This document shows positions 1 to 6,875 of a stretch of DNA of 11,523 nt, piece after piece (position 1 is the stretch's first letter; each line of letters opens with the position of its first letter). Source of the stretch: CAZXYF01 sp964644705 (lineage in GTDB: Bacteria > Planctomycetota > Brocadiia > SM23-32); assembly GCA_964644705.1 (NCBI GenBank), contig CAZXYF010000095.1:1-11523 (forward strand). The letters run 5' to 3'. A model generated the notes under the pieces. It searched no databases. It had not been told where the DNA came from and saw only the letters and a program-made list of their open reading frames with translations. The position numbers and the translations under genes were made by a program.

Positions 1-963
1 TTAGATCGACCGCATGATGGCGTTCATAACGTGTCGGGGCTCGGGCCAGTCCTCCCCTGAGTTGGATCGTAGGACGGTCGTGCAGGGTCCGAGAGGACGC
101 CACTGGTGAGGAGAGGTCGGGCCAAAAATGGAAATGGTTGGGCTCTGCAGGGCAGCCGAAAGATGTCCGATGCCACTGTCATTGGTAACGCAGGCCGAGA
201 CCGCACTGAGAATGCCAGCGACGTGATCCAAATCCGATTTAACGATAAATTTTAGCGATGGGTATGCATGGCTCACGCGTCGGCACTGCTCTTTGTCCGC
301 TGGCCCCTGTAGGCCGACGGTGTTCACCCCTCTTTGATCGAGTTTTTCTGCAAGATCCGCGTAAAGGCGGGGCGGCCAGCATTTCTCCTTTGACCCGCTT
401 CCAGGATGCAACAGTACTGTCGGGCGGTCGGAGGTGCGCAACCGGTCAATTCGATCCGCGGCCCTCTGTTGGGCGGCGGATGGGGCTTGCAGGGCGGGAT
501 GGGGCAGCTCCTGCACCCGGGGCGAATCTTCGGTAACGGCGCTGGCAAGATGGGCCGCCGTATGCGTATTCGGAGACGGTGCAATGGGGTGGATGATGGT
601 GGCGCCGGAGTGAAGCTCCCGAATGTTACTGGCCAGAGGTCCGTCGGGACTGGAGGTATAGATGATAACTCCGTCTGAATCTTCGATAATGGGGGGGAGC
701 ACACGACACTGATCGGTGAACAGGCGGGTCATATCGGGCGAACCATATGGAGCAAAGCTCCAATCATGGGGGACGAGCGGAATAATACGCCGGGCCCACG
801 TCGATCCGATTATTTGCATCTCAGCGTCTGGGTTCTCCCGTTGAAGCAAGTGAATGGTTGGCAACAGCAATATACTGTCGCCCAGTGCCCCGCTCCGGAC
901 GAATGTTATGCGGGGTGGGGAGATGTTCAATACTGAGCGCAATGAGGAAAGTATTTGGGTCAT
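1..963 (-). CDS. Glycosyltransferase family 9 (heptosyltransferase-like) protein
   Basis: A complete 320-residue protein, ATG to TAA. The GT9 hallmarks are visible: an N-terminal GALGD loop (residues 25-29) followed by a hydrophobic helix, HPGSGSKEKCWP (186-197) opening the C-terminal Rossmann half, NDSGIGHLSA (261-270), and FGPTSPHQWRP (280-290), which in this family contributes to nucleotide-sugar binding. Length matches the usual 310-360. GT9 enzymes transfer heptose or related sugars from ADP- or GDP-sugars during lipopolysaccharide core or other surface-glycan assembly, at the inner face of the inner membrane. The donor and acceptor cannot be read from the sequence, so it is not named waaC or waaF. 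No good Shine-Dalgarno precedes the ATG, and the start rests on the fit of the N-terminus. It is divergent from the YkgJ-type gene, and any operon partners would lie outside the window, downstream of base 1. Confidence 0.88.
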   Translation of the reverse strand: MTQILSSLRSVLNISPPRITFVRSGALGDSILLLPTIHLLQRENPDAEMQIIGSTWARRIIPLVPHDWSFAPYGSPDMTRLFTDQCRVLPPIIEDSDGVIIYTSSPDGPLASNIRELHSGATIIHPIAPSPNTHTAAHLASAVTEDSPRVQELPHPALQAPSAAQQRAADRIDRLRTSDRPTVLLHPGSGSKEKCWPPRLYADLAEKLDQRGVNTVGLQGPADKEQCRRVSHAYPSLKFIVKSDLDHVAGILSAVSACVTNDSGIGHLSAALQSPTISIFGPTSPHQWRPLGPCTTVLRSNSGEDWPEPRHVMNAIMRSI

Positions 964-1069
964 GGGTATGCTATATTCGAGGAGCGACTGTAATGTTTAG
1001 GGCTGCTCCATTCACATCCATGATACACTTAATTGTCGTTGAGGAGAAGTGTGAGCCGGGCGCCGCGGG

Positions 1070-1098
1070 TTGACAGTTATAGGGGGGGACTTTATCTT
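1070..1098 (+). promoter_or_regulatory. Sigma70-type promoter for the YkgJ-type/HEAT-lipoprotein pair
   Basis: A perfect -35 box TTGACA (1070-1075), a 17-base spacer, and TATCTT (1093-1098, 4 of 6 matches to TATAAT). Transcription would begin near 1105, giving a leader of about 30 bases before the ATG at 1136. The box is inside a TTG-initiated upstream extension of the reading frame, which argues against that extension being translated. Confidence 0.6.
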
Positions 1099-1122
1099 AC
1101 TCCTAAGGAACCCATGCATTTT

Positions 1123-1128
1123 AGGGAG
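1123..1128 (+). promoter_or_regulatory. Ribosome binding site deciding the 1136 start
   Basis: AGGGAG lies 7 bases before the ATG at 1136. No comparable site precedes the in-frame TTG at 1070, so 1136 is the better start. Confidence 0.65.
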
Positions 1129-1135
1129 TCCAATT

Positions 1136-1474
1136 ATGTGGCGTATTCTGAAACAAATATGGGGCGTTGTGCGCAGGTTTTATCTTGTGCATGCACGGCC
1201 AGAATATGTTAAAGAGCAGATGGAAAAAAGGCGCGGTGACTGTCGTCGGTGCGGGGATTGTTGTCTTCTTGTGATGCGCTGCCCGTTTTTGAAAGATGAG
1301 AATGAATGCAGTATTTATGAGAAACGCTCCAAGCAGTGTCGGATGTTTCCCATCGACGAGCGTGATTTGGAGGACTGTCCGACCTGTGCATTCCGTTTTG
1401 AGGAACAACCTGAACCGGACGTCTCGAATGCGGACGAGGACAAGGAAACAAAATGCCCCGCTGGTCTGAACTGA
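1136..1474 (+). CDS. YkgJ-type cysteine-cluster (putative zinc/iron-chelating) protein
   Basis: A 112-residue protein starting at ATG 1136 behind AGGGAG. It has the signature CxxCGxCC (Cys36, 39, 42, 43), then Cys49, Cys58, Cys68 within SKQCRMFPID, and a CPTC pair at 81-84; a tenth cysteine is near the C-terminus. This pattern is that of the YkgJ/UPF0153 family, thought to bind zinc or an iron-sulfur centre; no member's biochemical role is firmly known to me. The N-terminal 25 residues are basic and amphipathic (MWRILKQIWGVVRRFYLV), which may let it lie against the membrane, but there is no clear transmembrane span. It is first in a likely two-gene operon, with the HEAT lipoprotein starting 31 bases downstream. 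Family assignment is secure; function is open. Confidence 0.82.
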   Translation: MWRILKQIWGVVRRFYLVHARPEYVKEQMEKRRGDCRRCGDCCLLVMRCPFLKDENECSIYEKRSKQCRMFPIDERDLEDCPTCAFRFEEQPEPDVSNADEDKETKCPAGLN

Positions 1475-1491
1475 ATGATCGAATTGTATCT

Positions 1492-1497
1492 GGAGAG
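1492..1497 (+). promoter_or_regulatory. Ribosome binding site deciding the 1506 start
   Basis: GGAGAG, 8 bases before ATG 1506. Internal in-frame ATGs at 1548 and 1566 lack such a site, although the protein from 1566 would look like a textbook lipoprotein signal. Confidence 0.6.
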
Positions 1498-1505
1498 TTT
1501 TTACA

Positions 1506-3374
1506 ATGTTCGGCAAATCCAAGCATTTATTGAAAGCACATGTCGGTATGAATGACGGGTTATCTATGCGGCTTTGTGCTACAGGTCTGACTGTTGTGAC
1601 GGGACTATGTGTGCTGTTTTTCACGGGATGCGGGGAAGGCGGTGGTATCAAACCTCTGCTGGATCAGCTGGATGCCCCGCAGGCCAGTGAGCGGCAGAAA
1701 GCCGTCGATGAAATCAAACGGGTCGGGTCTGAGGCCGTGCCGGAGGTAACGGAGGTGTTTCGGAACGCACCCAATAGTGAAATTGGAGTTCGCCAGGTGG
1801 AGAGCACGGTTAAAATCCTGACGGATACGGGGAAACTGGAATCGATGCAGATTCTGGCCGAGCGGCTGGATGACCCGAACAAGAGAATTCGACATGAAGT
1901 TGTTAAAGGCATTGCGAAATTGGGTCAGACCCGCAAAAAGACGGGGGTCAGATTGTTGAAGAAAGTTATGGATGACCCATATGCTCCGATTGTCCAGACG
2001 GCAGCGCGCGGCCTCGAAAAGATGAATTTCCCGAATGCAACCCGTGTGCTGGAAGATGTTTTTGATAAAAAAACCGGTCTTGCTTCGGTGTATGCCGCCA
2101 GTAATTTATACAAGGTGGATCAGCGCGATGCAGCCGCAAAATATCTGCTGGTAAAGGCCGGTTCCAATGATGAAAGGATTCGCGAAGCGGCCGTAGAGGC
2201 GGCGACGACGCTCGGAACGGAGCGGTCCGTGGGGAAACAGTTCGTTGAATTTACCGTCCGGTATGCGATGAATAACCCCGACGAGTCTCAGGTGACATCG
2301 GTGTTGAGCAATATCCGCGATGCCTATTTTGAGGAGTTGAAGAGAACTCTGCCCCCGCAGCGCATCAGGTCCATAATTGGGATATTGGGGACCATAGCGG
2401 ACAAGCGTAGCGTGAGCAGGCTTGTCGAATTGTTTCGTAATACCGACAGGACGGTGGCGGCGCGTATTGCTGCTGCCGACGCGCTGGGGCAGGCCGGGAT
2501 TTCGAACCGCCCGGCATCGGGCTCGGTTACCAGGAAGAAAATCGTAAATGTGCTGAGCGGCATGTTAGAGGATGATGTTGATTCGCGTGTTGGTATCGCT
2601 GCGTCTATCTCCCTTGCGCTTTTGCGGCAGGAAGTGGGGGTGACCTATCTTCTTGAGAAATTGCAGAATCTGGAGGAAACCGAGGATAAAGCCGCGAGCG
2701 AGGATAATGGGGAGGCGCGGACTTACGCCACAGAATCTGAAGACATCACGGAGTTGCGCTGCCGTGCTCAAAAGGCTCTGACGGCCTCGGGAGATTTCGT
2801 GGTCCCGTATCTTCTCAGCGAACTCAAGCAGGGTAATACCGGGCGCATACTGGCCTGGGCGGCCATGCATACTCTGGGGGACCTTCGGGTTCGAAAAGCG
2901 GTGCCGTACATGAGTGAGATGCTTACTGAAACACAAACCGCTGACCAGGTGATCTCGCAGCCTGATGATCCACCGGCCGTGACGAAGGTGCAGACCAAAG
3001 CCGGAGTGGTGGAGGTCTCAACCACCCGTGCGGCTGTCCTGGGCGACATATTTGGGGATCAAAAAGTTGTGCCCGCCCGGGCTCTGTCTGTACGAATGGC
3101 GGCTGCTCGGGCTCTGGGGCGCGTTGGTGGGGAAAATGCTGTGCGCGCGCTGGAGGAAGGGGAGCGAACGCATCAGAAGGCTAGAAAGGCAGTTGGGGAA
3201 TACATACGTGAACGTGGATATAGTTCCCTGCTGCCCGCAGATATAACCGTTGGGGGCGATAAACAGAAAGCCCTGAATCAGCTGGAGAACGTTACTAAGA
3301 GAATTCATGGGGACATGGGGAAAGTCTTGTTCTACATCCGGCAGGGGAAGAGACAATTGGCCGCCGCCGAGTGA
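1506..3374 (+). CDS. HEAT-repeat lipoprotein
   Basis: A 622-residue protein. Residues 22-42 form a lipoprotein signal: Arg22, a hydrophobic core, and lipobox FTGC with the lipidated Cys at 42, followed by a GEGGG linker. The N-region is unusually long (about 21 residues before the core) if translation starts at 1506. Most of the rest is repeated paired helices of about 30-40 residues with HEAT-like spacing. Examples are LLDQLDAPQASERQKAVDEI (51-70), RLDDPNKRIRHEVVKGIAKL (120-139), DERIREAAVEAATTLG (222-237), RTVAARIAAADALGQAG (315-331) and ALSVRMAAARALGRVGG (526-542). An acidic low-complexity break at about 390-412 splits the solenoid. HEAT solenoids are protein-binding scaffolds, so a role tethering or organising partners at the envelope is inferred. 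Gly42-context residues do not settle inner versus outer membrane sorting. Likely co-transcribed with the cysteine-cluster gene upstream. No catalytic motif is seen. Confidence 0.8.
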   Translation: MFGKSKHLLKAHVGMNDGLSMRLCATGLTVVTGLCVLFFTGCGEGGGIKPLLDQLDAPQASERQKAVDEIKRVGSEAVPEVTEVFRNAPNSEIGVRQVESTVKILTDTGKLESMQILAERLDDPNKRIRHEVVKGIAKLGQTRKKTGVRLLKKVMDDPYAPIVQTAARGLEKMNFPNATRVLEDVFDKKTGLASVYAASNLYKVDQRDAAAKYLLVKAGSNDERIREAAVEAATTLGTERSVGKQFVEFTVRYAMNNPDESQVTSVLSNIRDAYFEELKRTLPPQRIRSIIGILGTIADKRSVSRLVELFRNTDRTVAARIAAADALGQAGISNRPASGSVTRKKIVNVLSGMLEDDVDSRVGIAASISLALLRQEVGVTYLLEKLQNLEETEDKAASEDNGEARTYATESEDITELRCRAQKALTASGDFVVPYLLSELKQGNTGRILAWAAMHTLGDLRVRKAVPYMSEMLTETQTADQVISQPDDPPAVTKVQTKAGVVEVSTTRAAVLGDIFGDQKVVPARALSVRMAAARALGRVGGENAVRALEEGERTHQKARKAVGEYIRERGYSSLLPADITVGGDKQKALNQLENVTKRIHGDMGKVLFYIRQGKRQLAAAE

Positions 3375-3404
3375 GGTTTTTCAGCGAAAGCGGAAGCTCG
3401 TATC

Positions 3405-3755
3405 TCAGGCGTTGGTATCATCTCCGGGGGAAGCGATATGGTCATTGATCTCATCGGGTGGGACCACCGGGTCGTAACCTCCCTCACAAAAGGGGTTGCA
3501 ACGCATAATCCGCCATATTCCCATATATAATCCGATAATGGGGCCTTTGCGGCGAAGTGCCTCGATCATATACTGACTGCAACTGGGATAGAAGCGACAC
3601 GTGCGGGGTAAAAGAGGGGACACCAGGGTTTGGTAGAGACGGACCACTCCTATGAACGCCCATTCCAGGGGCTTACCGACCAGTCGGAGCATTCTACAGG
3701 TGGAGGAAAGAAATGTCCGCGATTCACCTGATTTGTTGTCGGGAGATAAGGACAT
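3405..3755 (-). CDS. yidD: Membrane protein insertion efficiency factor YidD
   Basis: The family core is unmistakable: WAFIGVVRLYQTLVSPLLP (32-50), CRFYPSCSQY (53-62), and RCNPFCEGGYDPV (85-97). YidD is a small amphipathic inner-membrane-associated protein that helps YidC/Sec insert membrane proteins. At 116 residues it is longer than many family members because of about 20 extra polar residues at the N-terminus. An in-frame ATG at 3692 (Met22) would give a family-typical 95-residue protein. Neither ATG has a good Shine-Dalgarno, so the start is uncertain. It follows rnpA by 64 bases, the normal gene order, but the expected next gene yidC is absent: the convergent HEAT lipoprotein ends only 30 bases away. 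Those 30 bases show no convincing terminator. Confidence 0.9.
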   Translation of the reverse strand: MSLSPDNKSGESRTFLSSTCRMLRLVGKPLEWAFIGVVRLYQTLVSPLLPRTCRFYPSCSQYMIEALRRKGPIIGLYMGIWRIMRCNPFCEGGYDPVVPPDEINDHIASPGDDTNA

Positions 3756-3819
3756 GACCGTGACAAAAACAGTATTTCATGAAATCCGGGCTGCTATCGA
3801 CGGGAAAGCATCCATGTGG

Positions 3820-4197
3820 TTAGCAACGGGCGGCCTCGAGTTTTTCGATAAGCTGCATAAACGCCTCCTCAACTTTCTCCGCATCTTCCGGCGGGGAATT
3901 CCATTCCACGCCTATGACCAGGTCATACGCATCGGGCAGTGTGTGGCGATGGAGCCGGAAAGCCTCCCGGATGGCCCGTTTCCATCGGTTCCGCACATAT
4001 GCTGGCCCCACTCGCAGGCCAATACTGAGGCCGAGCCGGCTGCGTTTTCCGGGCGGCTCATGTTCCACGACCTGGTCAGGACGTCTCCACGCTCTGACAT
4101 AAAGGGGGGAGACTACTAATTTTCGCCCATACTTATATACCCGTTGAAAATCTTTTTGGGTGAGTAGCCGGGCCTGGCGGGGAAAGGCATAATTCAT
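3820..4197 (-). CDS. rnpA: Ribonuclease P protein component
   Basis: A 125-residue basic protein, the usual length for RnpA. It starts PRQARLLTQKDFQRVYKYGRK, contains the strand SRLGLSIG (53-60), and carries the RNA-binding signature RNRWKRAIREAFR (69-81), matching the family RNRxKRxxRE motif. RnpA binds the catalytic RNase P RNA and improves recognition of the pre-tRNA 5' leader. Its ATG overlaps the apbE stop as ATGA (4194-4197), with only a weak AGAGA before it, so translation is probably coupled to apbE. The usual upstream partner rpmH is not present in the window; hflX and apbE take its place, so rnpA seems to depend on the hflX promoter unless there is an internal one. Confidence 0.95.
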   Translation of the reverse strand: MNYAFPRQARLLTQKDFQRVYKYGRKLVVSPLYVRAWRRPDQVVEHEPPGKRSRLGLSIGLRVGPAYVRNRWKRAIREAFRLHRHTLPDAYDLVIGVEWNSPPEDAEKVEEAFMQLIEKLEAARC

Positions 4198-5246
4198 TTC
4201 TCTATATGCCCACGAAATCCATCCGAGTAATGCATCTGCACCGCTTCCGATTTATCGGGTTTCTTACGCGTCATAAGCAGGCATTCAACGTCATCCATAG
4301 AGTTTATGAGATTCAGGGCGTGGTCCGGGTCCATTATGCTCAGGGCTGTGGCGAGGGCATCCGCCGTGATGGCCTCGGGGGCTATCACCGTGGCGGACGG
4401 AACCGTCCGTGCCGGACGGCCGGTGCGCGGATCGATGATGTGACTGAAGCGGCGGTCACCGATATGAAAATAACGCACGTAATCCCCGCTGGTGGCCACG
4501 GCAGCGTCTTCCAGCCGTAACATGATAGGTTCGTGGGTGCCCGGCCGCGGGTCCCGCACTTTTATTCGCCATTTCTGGCCATCCGAGCGCCGCCCGATGA
4601 CGCGCATATCGCCGCCTATATCCACCAGAGCGCTGTCAACGCCCGCTTTTTTCAGCCGATGCGCCGCCTCGTCCACCGCAAATCCCTTTGCGATTCCTCC
4701 GAGATCCAGTTCCATCCCCTGGACGGCCAGTTGTGCACTGTTGTCCGAGAGAATAAGGTTGTCGCTGCTAATCCGTCGCAGGACGTTTGTGATTTTCCTC
4801 TTTGATGGGAGCTTACCGTTTTGGGCGGCCCGTTGCCACAGCGTGCGCAGTGGAGCATAGGTTATGTCGAAAGCTCCGTTGGTCAAGCGGTAGAAGTCTT
4901 TTGACGCTCGGAGCACATGCAACGTTTTTCCATCTACTTTGACGGGGCCCTCCTCCCCCTTAGCGTTGATGCGGCTGATGTCGCTGTCATCCCGATAAGT
5001 GCTCATCAGACGGGTAACGCGCGTTATGCGGGAGACGGCCCTGGATATCATCTGCCGGGCGGAGGCTTTGGTGTCGGCGGTTACCATAATACCCGCATCC
5101 GTGCTCATCACGGAAAACTGACAGACGTATCGCCCGTCGTGCGCCGGGTCACGGCGTATATTCAGCGTGGGTTCGTTCTTACTGCAGGAGAGGAGCAGTA
5201 AACAGGCAAGGACGGCCATGACGACATGTTTCAGAGTGTGAGTCAT
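4194..5246 (-). CDS. apbE: FAD:protein FMN transferase lipoprotein (ApbE)
   Basis: A 350-residue protein with a lipoprotein signal peptide, lipobox LLSC with lipidated Cys21. ApbE motifs in order are LMSTYRDDSDISRIN (80-94), GAFDITYAPLRTLW (124-137), ELDLGGIAKGFAVD (179-192), VDIGGDMRVIG (208-218), HIIDPRTGRPA (269-279) and ITADALATAL (293-302, with the Mg-binding Asp296/Thr300 pair expected in this family). ApbE cleaves FAD and attaches FMN covalently to Thr or Ser in targets such as the NqrB/NqrC or RnfD/RnfG subunits, on the periplasmic side of the inner membrane. No such target is in the window. The ATG overlaps the hflX stop as ATGA and has no Shine-Dalgarno, so translation probably depends on ribosomes ending hflX. 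Length and motif set look intact and functional. Confidence 0.94.
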   Translation of the reverse strand: MTHTLKHVVMAVLACLLLLSCSKNEPTLNIRRDPAHDGRYVCQFSVMSTDAGIMVTADTKASARQMISRAVSRITRVTRLMSTYRDDSDISRINAKGEEGPVKVDGKTLHVLRASKDFYRLTNGAFDITYAPLRTLWQRAAQNGKLPSKRKITNVLRRISSDNLILSDNSAQLAVQGMELDLGGIAKGFAVDEAAHRLKKAGVDSALVDIGGDMRVIGRRSDGQKWRIKVRDPRPGTHEPIMLRLEDAAVATSGDYVRYFHIGDRRFSHIIDPRTGRPARTVPSATVIAPEAITADALATALSIMDPDHALNLINSMDDVECLLMTRKKPDKSEAVQMHYSDGFRGHIEK

Positions 5247-6559
5247 TTGGTGGTGGCCGCAATTGGCTCTGTCTGACCTCCCATCGATTTGATGACTCCG
5301 GTCAGGTTCTCCGGGACCTTCACGTGGAAATATGCGTGGTCTCCTTCGTAGTTTCGCTCCATCACCACACCGTTTTCGTAGAGGAATGAGAAGAGACGGC
5401 CGTTGCCCACTCCTGTTTCGACCGACAGTTCAACATAGGAATCATCGAGGAAATCCTGAACCTCCCCGGCCAGGGCGTCGCATCCATCGCCGTGGAGTGC
5501 GCTTGTGGTCAGGCAATGATCACATTTCTGGCGCAGTAGCGGCAGGCGGGAGGAATCGTCCAGTTTGTCGGTTTTGTTCAGTATAAGCCACATTGGCAGG
5601 TCCCCGCATCCGATTTCATCCAGCACTTCATTGACCGAGTCAATCTGGTCTTCTGCCGTCGGAGCGGAGGCATCACAGACATGCAGAAGAAGGTCGGCCG
5701 TGCGGGCCTCTTCCAGGGTGGCTCGAAATGAAGATACCAGGTGGGGAGGTAGTTTGCGGATGAATCCGACCGTATCGCTGAGCATGACGCTGCGTCCATC
5801 CGGCAGTTCCCATTGACGGGTTCGGGTATCAAGAGTTTCAAAAAGCTGATCTTCGGTGGAGACGTCCGCCTCGGTCAACGTATTCATGAGGGTCGATTTG
5901 CCCGCGTTTGTATACCCGACCAGAGCGACAGTGGTGAATCGGTCAGCGCGATCATGGGCCTCCTGTTCATGCCGTTTTTCAATTTGTTCTAACTCATCTT
6001 TGAGGTCCGATATCCGTTTTTGCACCAGTCGTCGGTCAACCTCCAGCTGCTTTTCCCCCGGGCCGCGCACCCCGATTCCACCGCCGATCGTTCCGCCGGC
6101 CAAACGGTCAAGGTGGGTCCACATTTTCTTCAACCGGGGGAACGCGTATTCCAGTTGGGCGAGCTCAACCTGGAGTTTGGCCTGCTGGGTTTTCGCATGC
6201 TGGGCAAAGATGTCCAGTATCAACTCACTTCGGTCCACGACCTTAGTATCAAGGTGACCCTCCAGGTGCTTGACCTGGGCTGGTTTTAAATCATCATCGC
6301 AAATGACAATTTCAATATCGTGCGCCTTGCAAAGCCGGGCGACCTCTTCGACTTTACCGCTGCCCATATACGATCGTGGATCCGGGTTCTGTCTGGTCTG
6401 GCGCACCTCCTCCACAACGTTGGCATGGGCTGTGTGAGCGAGGTCACGGAGTTCGTCCATCGCGGTATCGGCCAGGTCTCGCTGGGTGTTGTTATACACC
6501 TGGATCAGAATGGCACGTTCGGCCTGAACTGTAAGGTCTGTACGCTTAAGATCAACCAT
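5243..6559 (-). CDS. hflX: Ribosome-associated GTPase HflX
   Basis: A 438-residue protein from the ATG at 6559, close to the usual length of about 425. It opens MVDLKRTDLTVQAERAILIQVY, aligning with family N-termini. The HflX-specific glycine-rich segment GGGIGVRGPGEKQLEVDRR is at 159-177, followed by a helical coiled stretch. The GTPase motifs are G1 GYTNAGKST (215-223), G3 DTVGF (262-266), G4 NKTD (328-331) and G5 TSAL (from 352). HflX splits or rescues stalled 70S ribosomes, notably under heat stress. An in-frame GTG at 6676 would add 39 residues, but these are unlike the family and overlap a likely promoter, so 6559 is preferred. No strong Shine-Dalgarno is seen; a GGGGGA lies about 14 bases upstream. 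First gene of the hflX-apbE-rnpA-yidD unit. Confidence 0.94.
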   Translation of the reverse strand: MVDLKRTDLTVQAERAILIQVYNNTQRDLADTAMDELRDLAHTAHANVVEEVRQTRQNPDPRSYMGSGKVEEVARLCKAHDIEIVICDDDLKPAQVKHLEGHLDTKVVDRSELILDIFAQHAKTQQAKLQVELAQLEYAFPRLKKMWTHLDRLAGGTIGGGIGVRGPGEKQLEVDRRLVQKRISDLKDELEQIEKRHEQEAHDRADRFTTVALVGYTNAGKSTLMNTLTEADVSTEDQLFETLDTRTRQWELPDGRSVMLSDTVGFIRKLPPHLVSSFRATLEEARTADLLLHVCDASAPTAEDQIDSVNEVLDEIGCGDLPMWLILNKTDKLDDSSRLPLLRQKCDHCLTTSALHGDGCDALAGEVQDFLDDSYVELSVETGVGNGRLFSFLYENGVVMERNYEGDHAYFHVKVPENLTGVIKSMGGQTEPIAATTK

Positions 6560-6646
6560 ATAGCTTCGGTAAATCCCCCGAGAGGAAAACTCAAGTGAAG
6601 ATACCCATCCAATCGCGCGTCTCGCATCTAATGGGACACATATATC

Positions 6647-6676
6647 ATTATAAATGACTGGGAGCAGAGAAGCCAC
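6647..6676 (-). promoter_or_regulatory. Probable promoter for the hflX operon
   Basis: A perfect TATAAT on the minus strand (6652 down to 6647). An 18-base spacer separates it from a weak -35 GTGGCT (6676-6671). Transcription would start near 6640, leaving a leader of about 80 bases before the hflX ATG. The weak -35 lowers confidence. Confidence 0.4.
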
Positions 6677-6691
6677 TTCTTATTCTTTTAT

Positions 6692-6710
6692 CACCCTTCG
6701 GCGGCGGGTG
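6692..6710. other. Small GC-rich inverted repeat in the hflX upstream gap
   Basis: CACCC (6692-6696) and GGGTG (6706-6710) can pair around a 9-base loop. It sits between the two divergent promoters. No T-run follows on either strand, so it is not an intrinsic terminator. An operator or a chance repeat is possible. Confidence 0.25.
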
Positions 6711-6722
6711 TCTAACGCCACT

Positions 6723-6751
6723 TTTCAAGCGGTCCGACTTCGTGCTACCAT
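6723..6751 (+). promoter_or_regulatory. Candidate extended -10 promoter for the HEAT/PA14-like gene
   Basis: TGCTACCAT (6743-6751) has the extended TGn plus a 4-of-6 -10 box TACCAT. A poor -35 TTTCAA (6723-6728) lies 17 bases upstream. A start near 6758 would give a leader of about 115 bases. Confidence 0.35.
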
Positions 6752-6761
6752 ACAGATAAGT

Positions 6762-6799
6762 GCCTGTAGCTGACCTCGGGTTTGGTCCCGTCAGGCGGG
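6762..6799 (+). other. Hairpin-prone leader with alternative pairings
   Basis: GCCTG (6762-6766) can pair with CAGGC (6792-6796), enclosing CGGG (6777-6780) paired with CCCG (6787-6790). The same CCCG can instead pair with the downstream CGGG (6796-6799). The stems are only 4-5 bases, and the two folds exclude each other. It matches no RNA family I recognise. Confidence 0.25.
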
Positions 6800-6875
6800 T
6801 GTGGGGGCTCAGTTTGTTTCTTGCCGACAGCGCCGCGTACAGATCGTTATCGTGGCCATTTCCATGGGAGCGGGT

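Larger units (their letters stand above)
6560..6875. other. Divergent intergenic region between hflX and the HEAT/PA14-like gene
   Basis: About 315 bases with no convincing gene. It holds the hflX leader and promoter on the minus side, the inverted repeat at 6692-6710, a plus-strand extended -10 promoter candidate at 6723-6751, and a hairpin-prone plus-strand leader at 6762-6799. A GTG at 6801 opens a possible 25-residue upstream extension of the plus gene, judged unlikely. Confidence 0.6.

Noticed and set aside
1070..1135. TTG start giving a 22-residue extension of the cysteine-cluster protein
   Set aside because: The TTG is part of a perfect -35 box and lacks a ribosome site, while ATG 1136 has AGGGAG at proper distance.
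1121..1651. Minus-strand 176-codon frame opposite the cysteine-cluster gene
   Set aside because: It spans the YkgJ-type gene, which shows family motifs, and has no recognisable features of its own.
3375..3404. Possible bidirectional terminator between the convergent genes
   Set aside because: There is a short T-run after the HEAT-lipoprotein stop but no stable stem before it, and no stem with a T-run on the minus strand.
3652..4119. Plus-strand 155-codon frame opposite yidD and rnpA
   Set aside because: It overlaps two secure conserved genes on the other strand and has no domain signature.
4394..4409. Palindrome with CGGACGG and CCGTCCG arms
   Set aside because: It lies inside the apbE coding sequence in a GC-rich stretch encoding conserved-region residues, so coding constraint and chance suffice.
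6560..6676. GTG-initiated 39-residue extension of HflX
   Set aside because: The added residues are unlike HflX N-termini, and the region contains a perfect TATAAT for this gene.
6801..6875. GTG start for the HEAT/PA14-like protein
   Set aside because: The extra residues precede a normal N-terminal anchor, and ATG 6876 has a GGGAG site at 5 bases.
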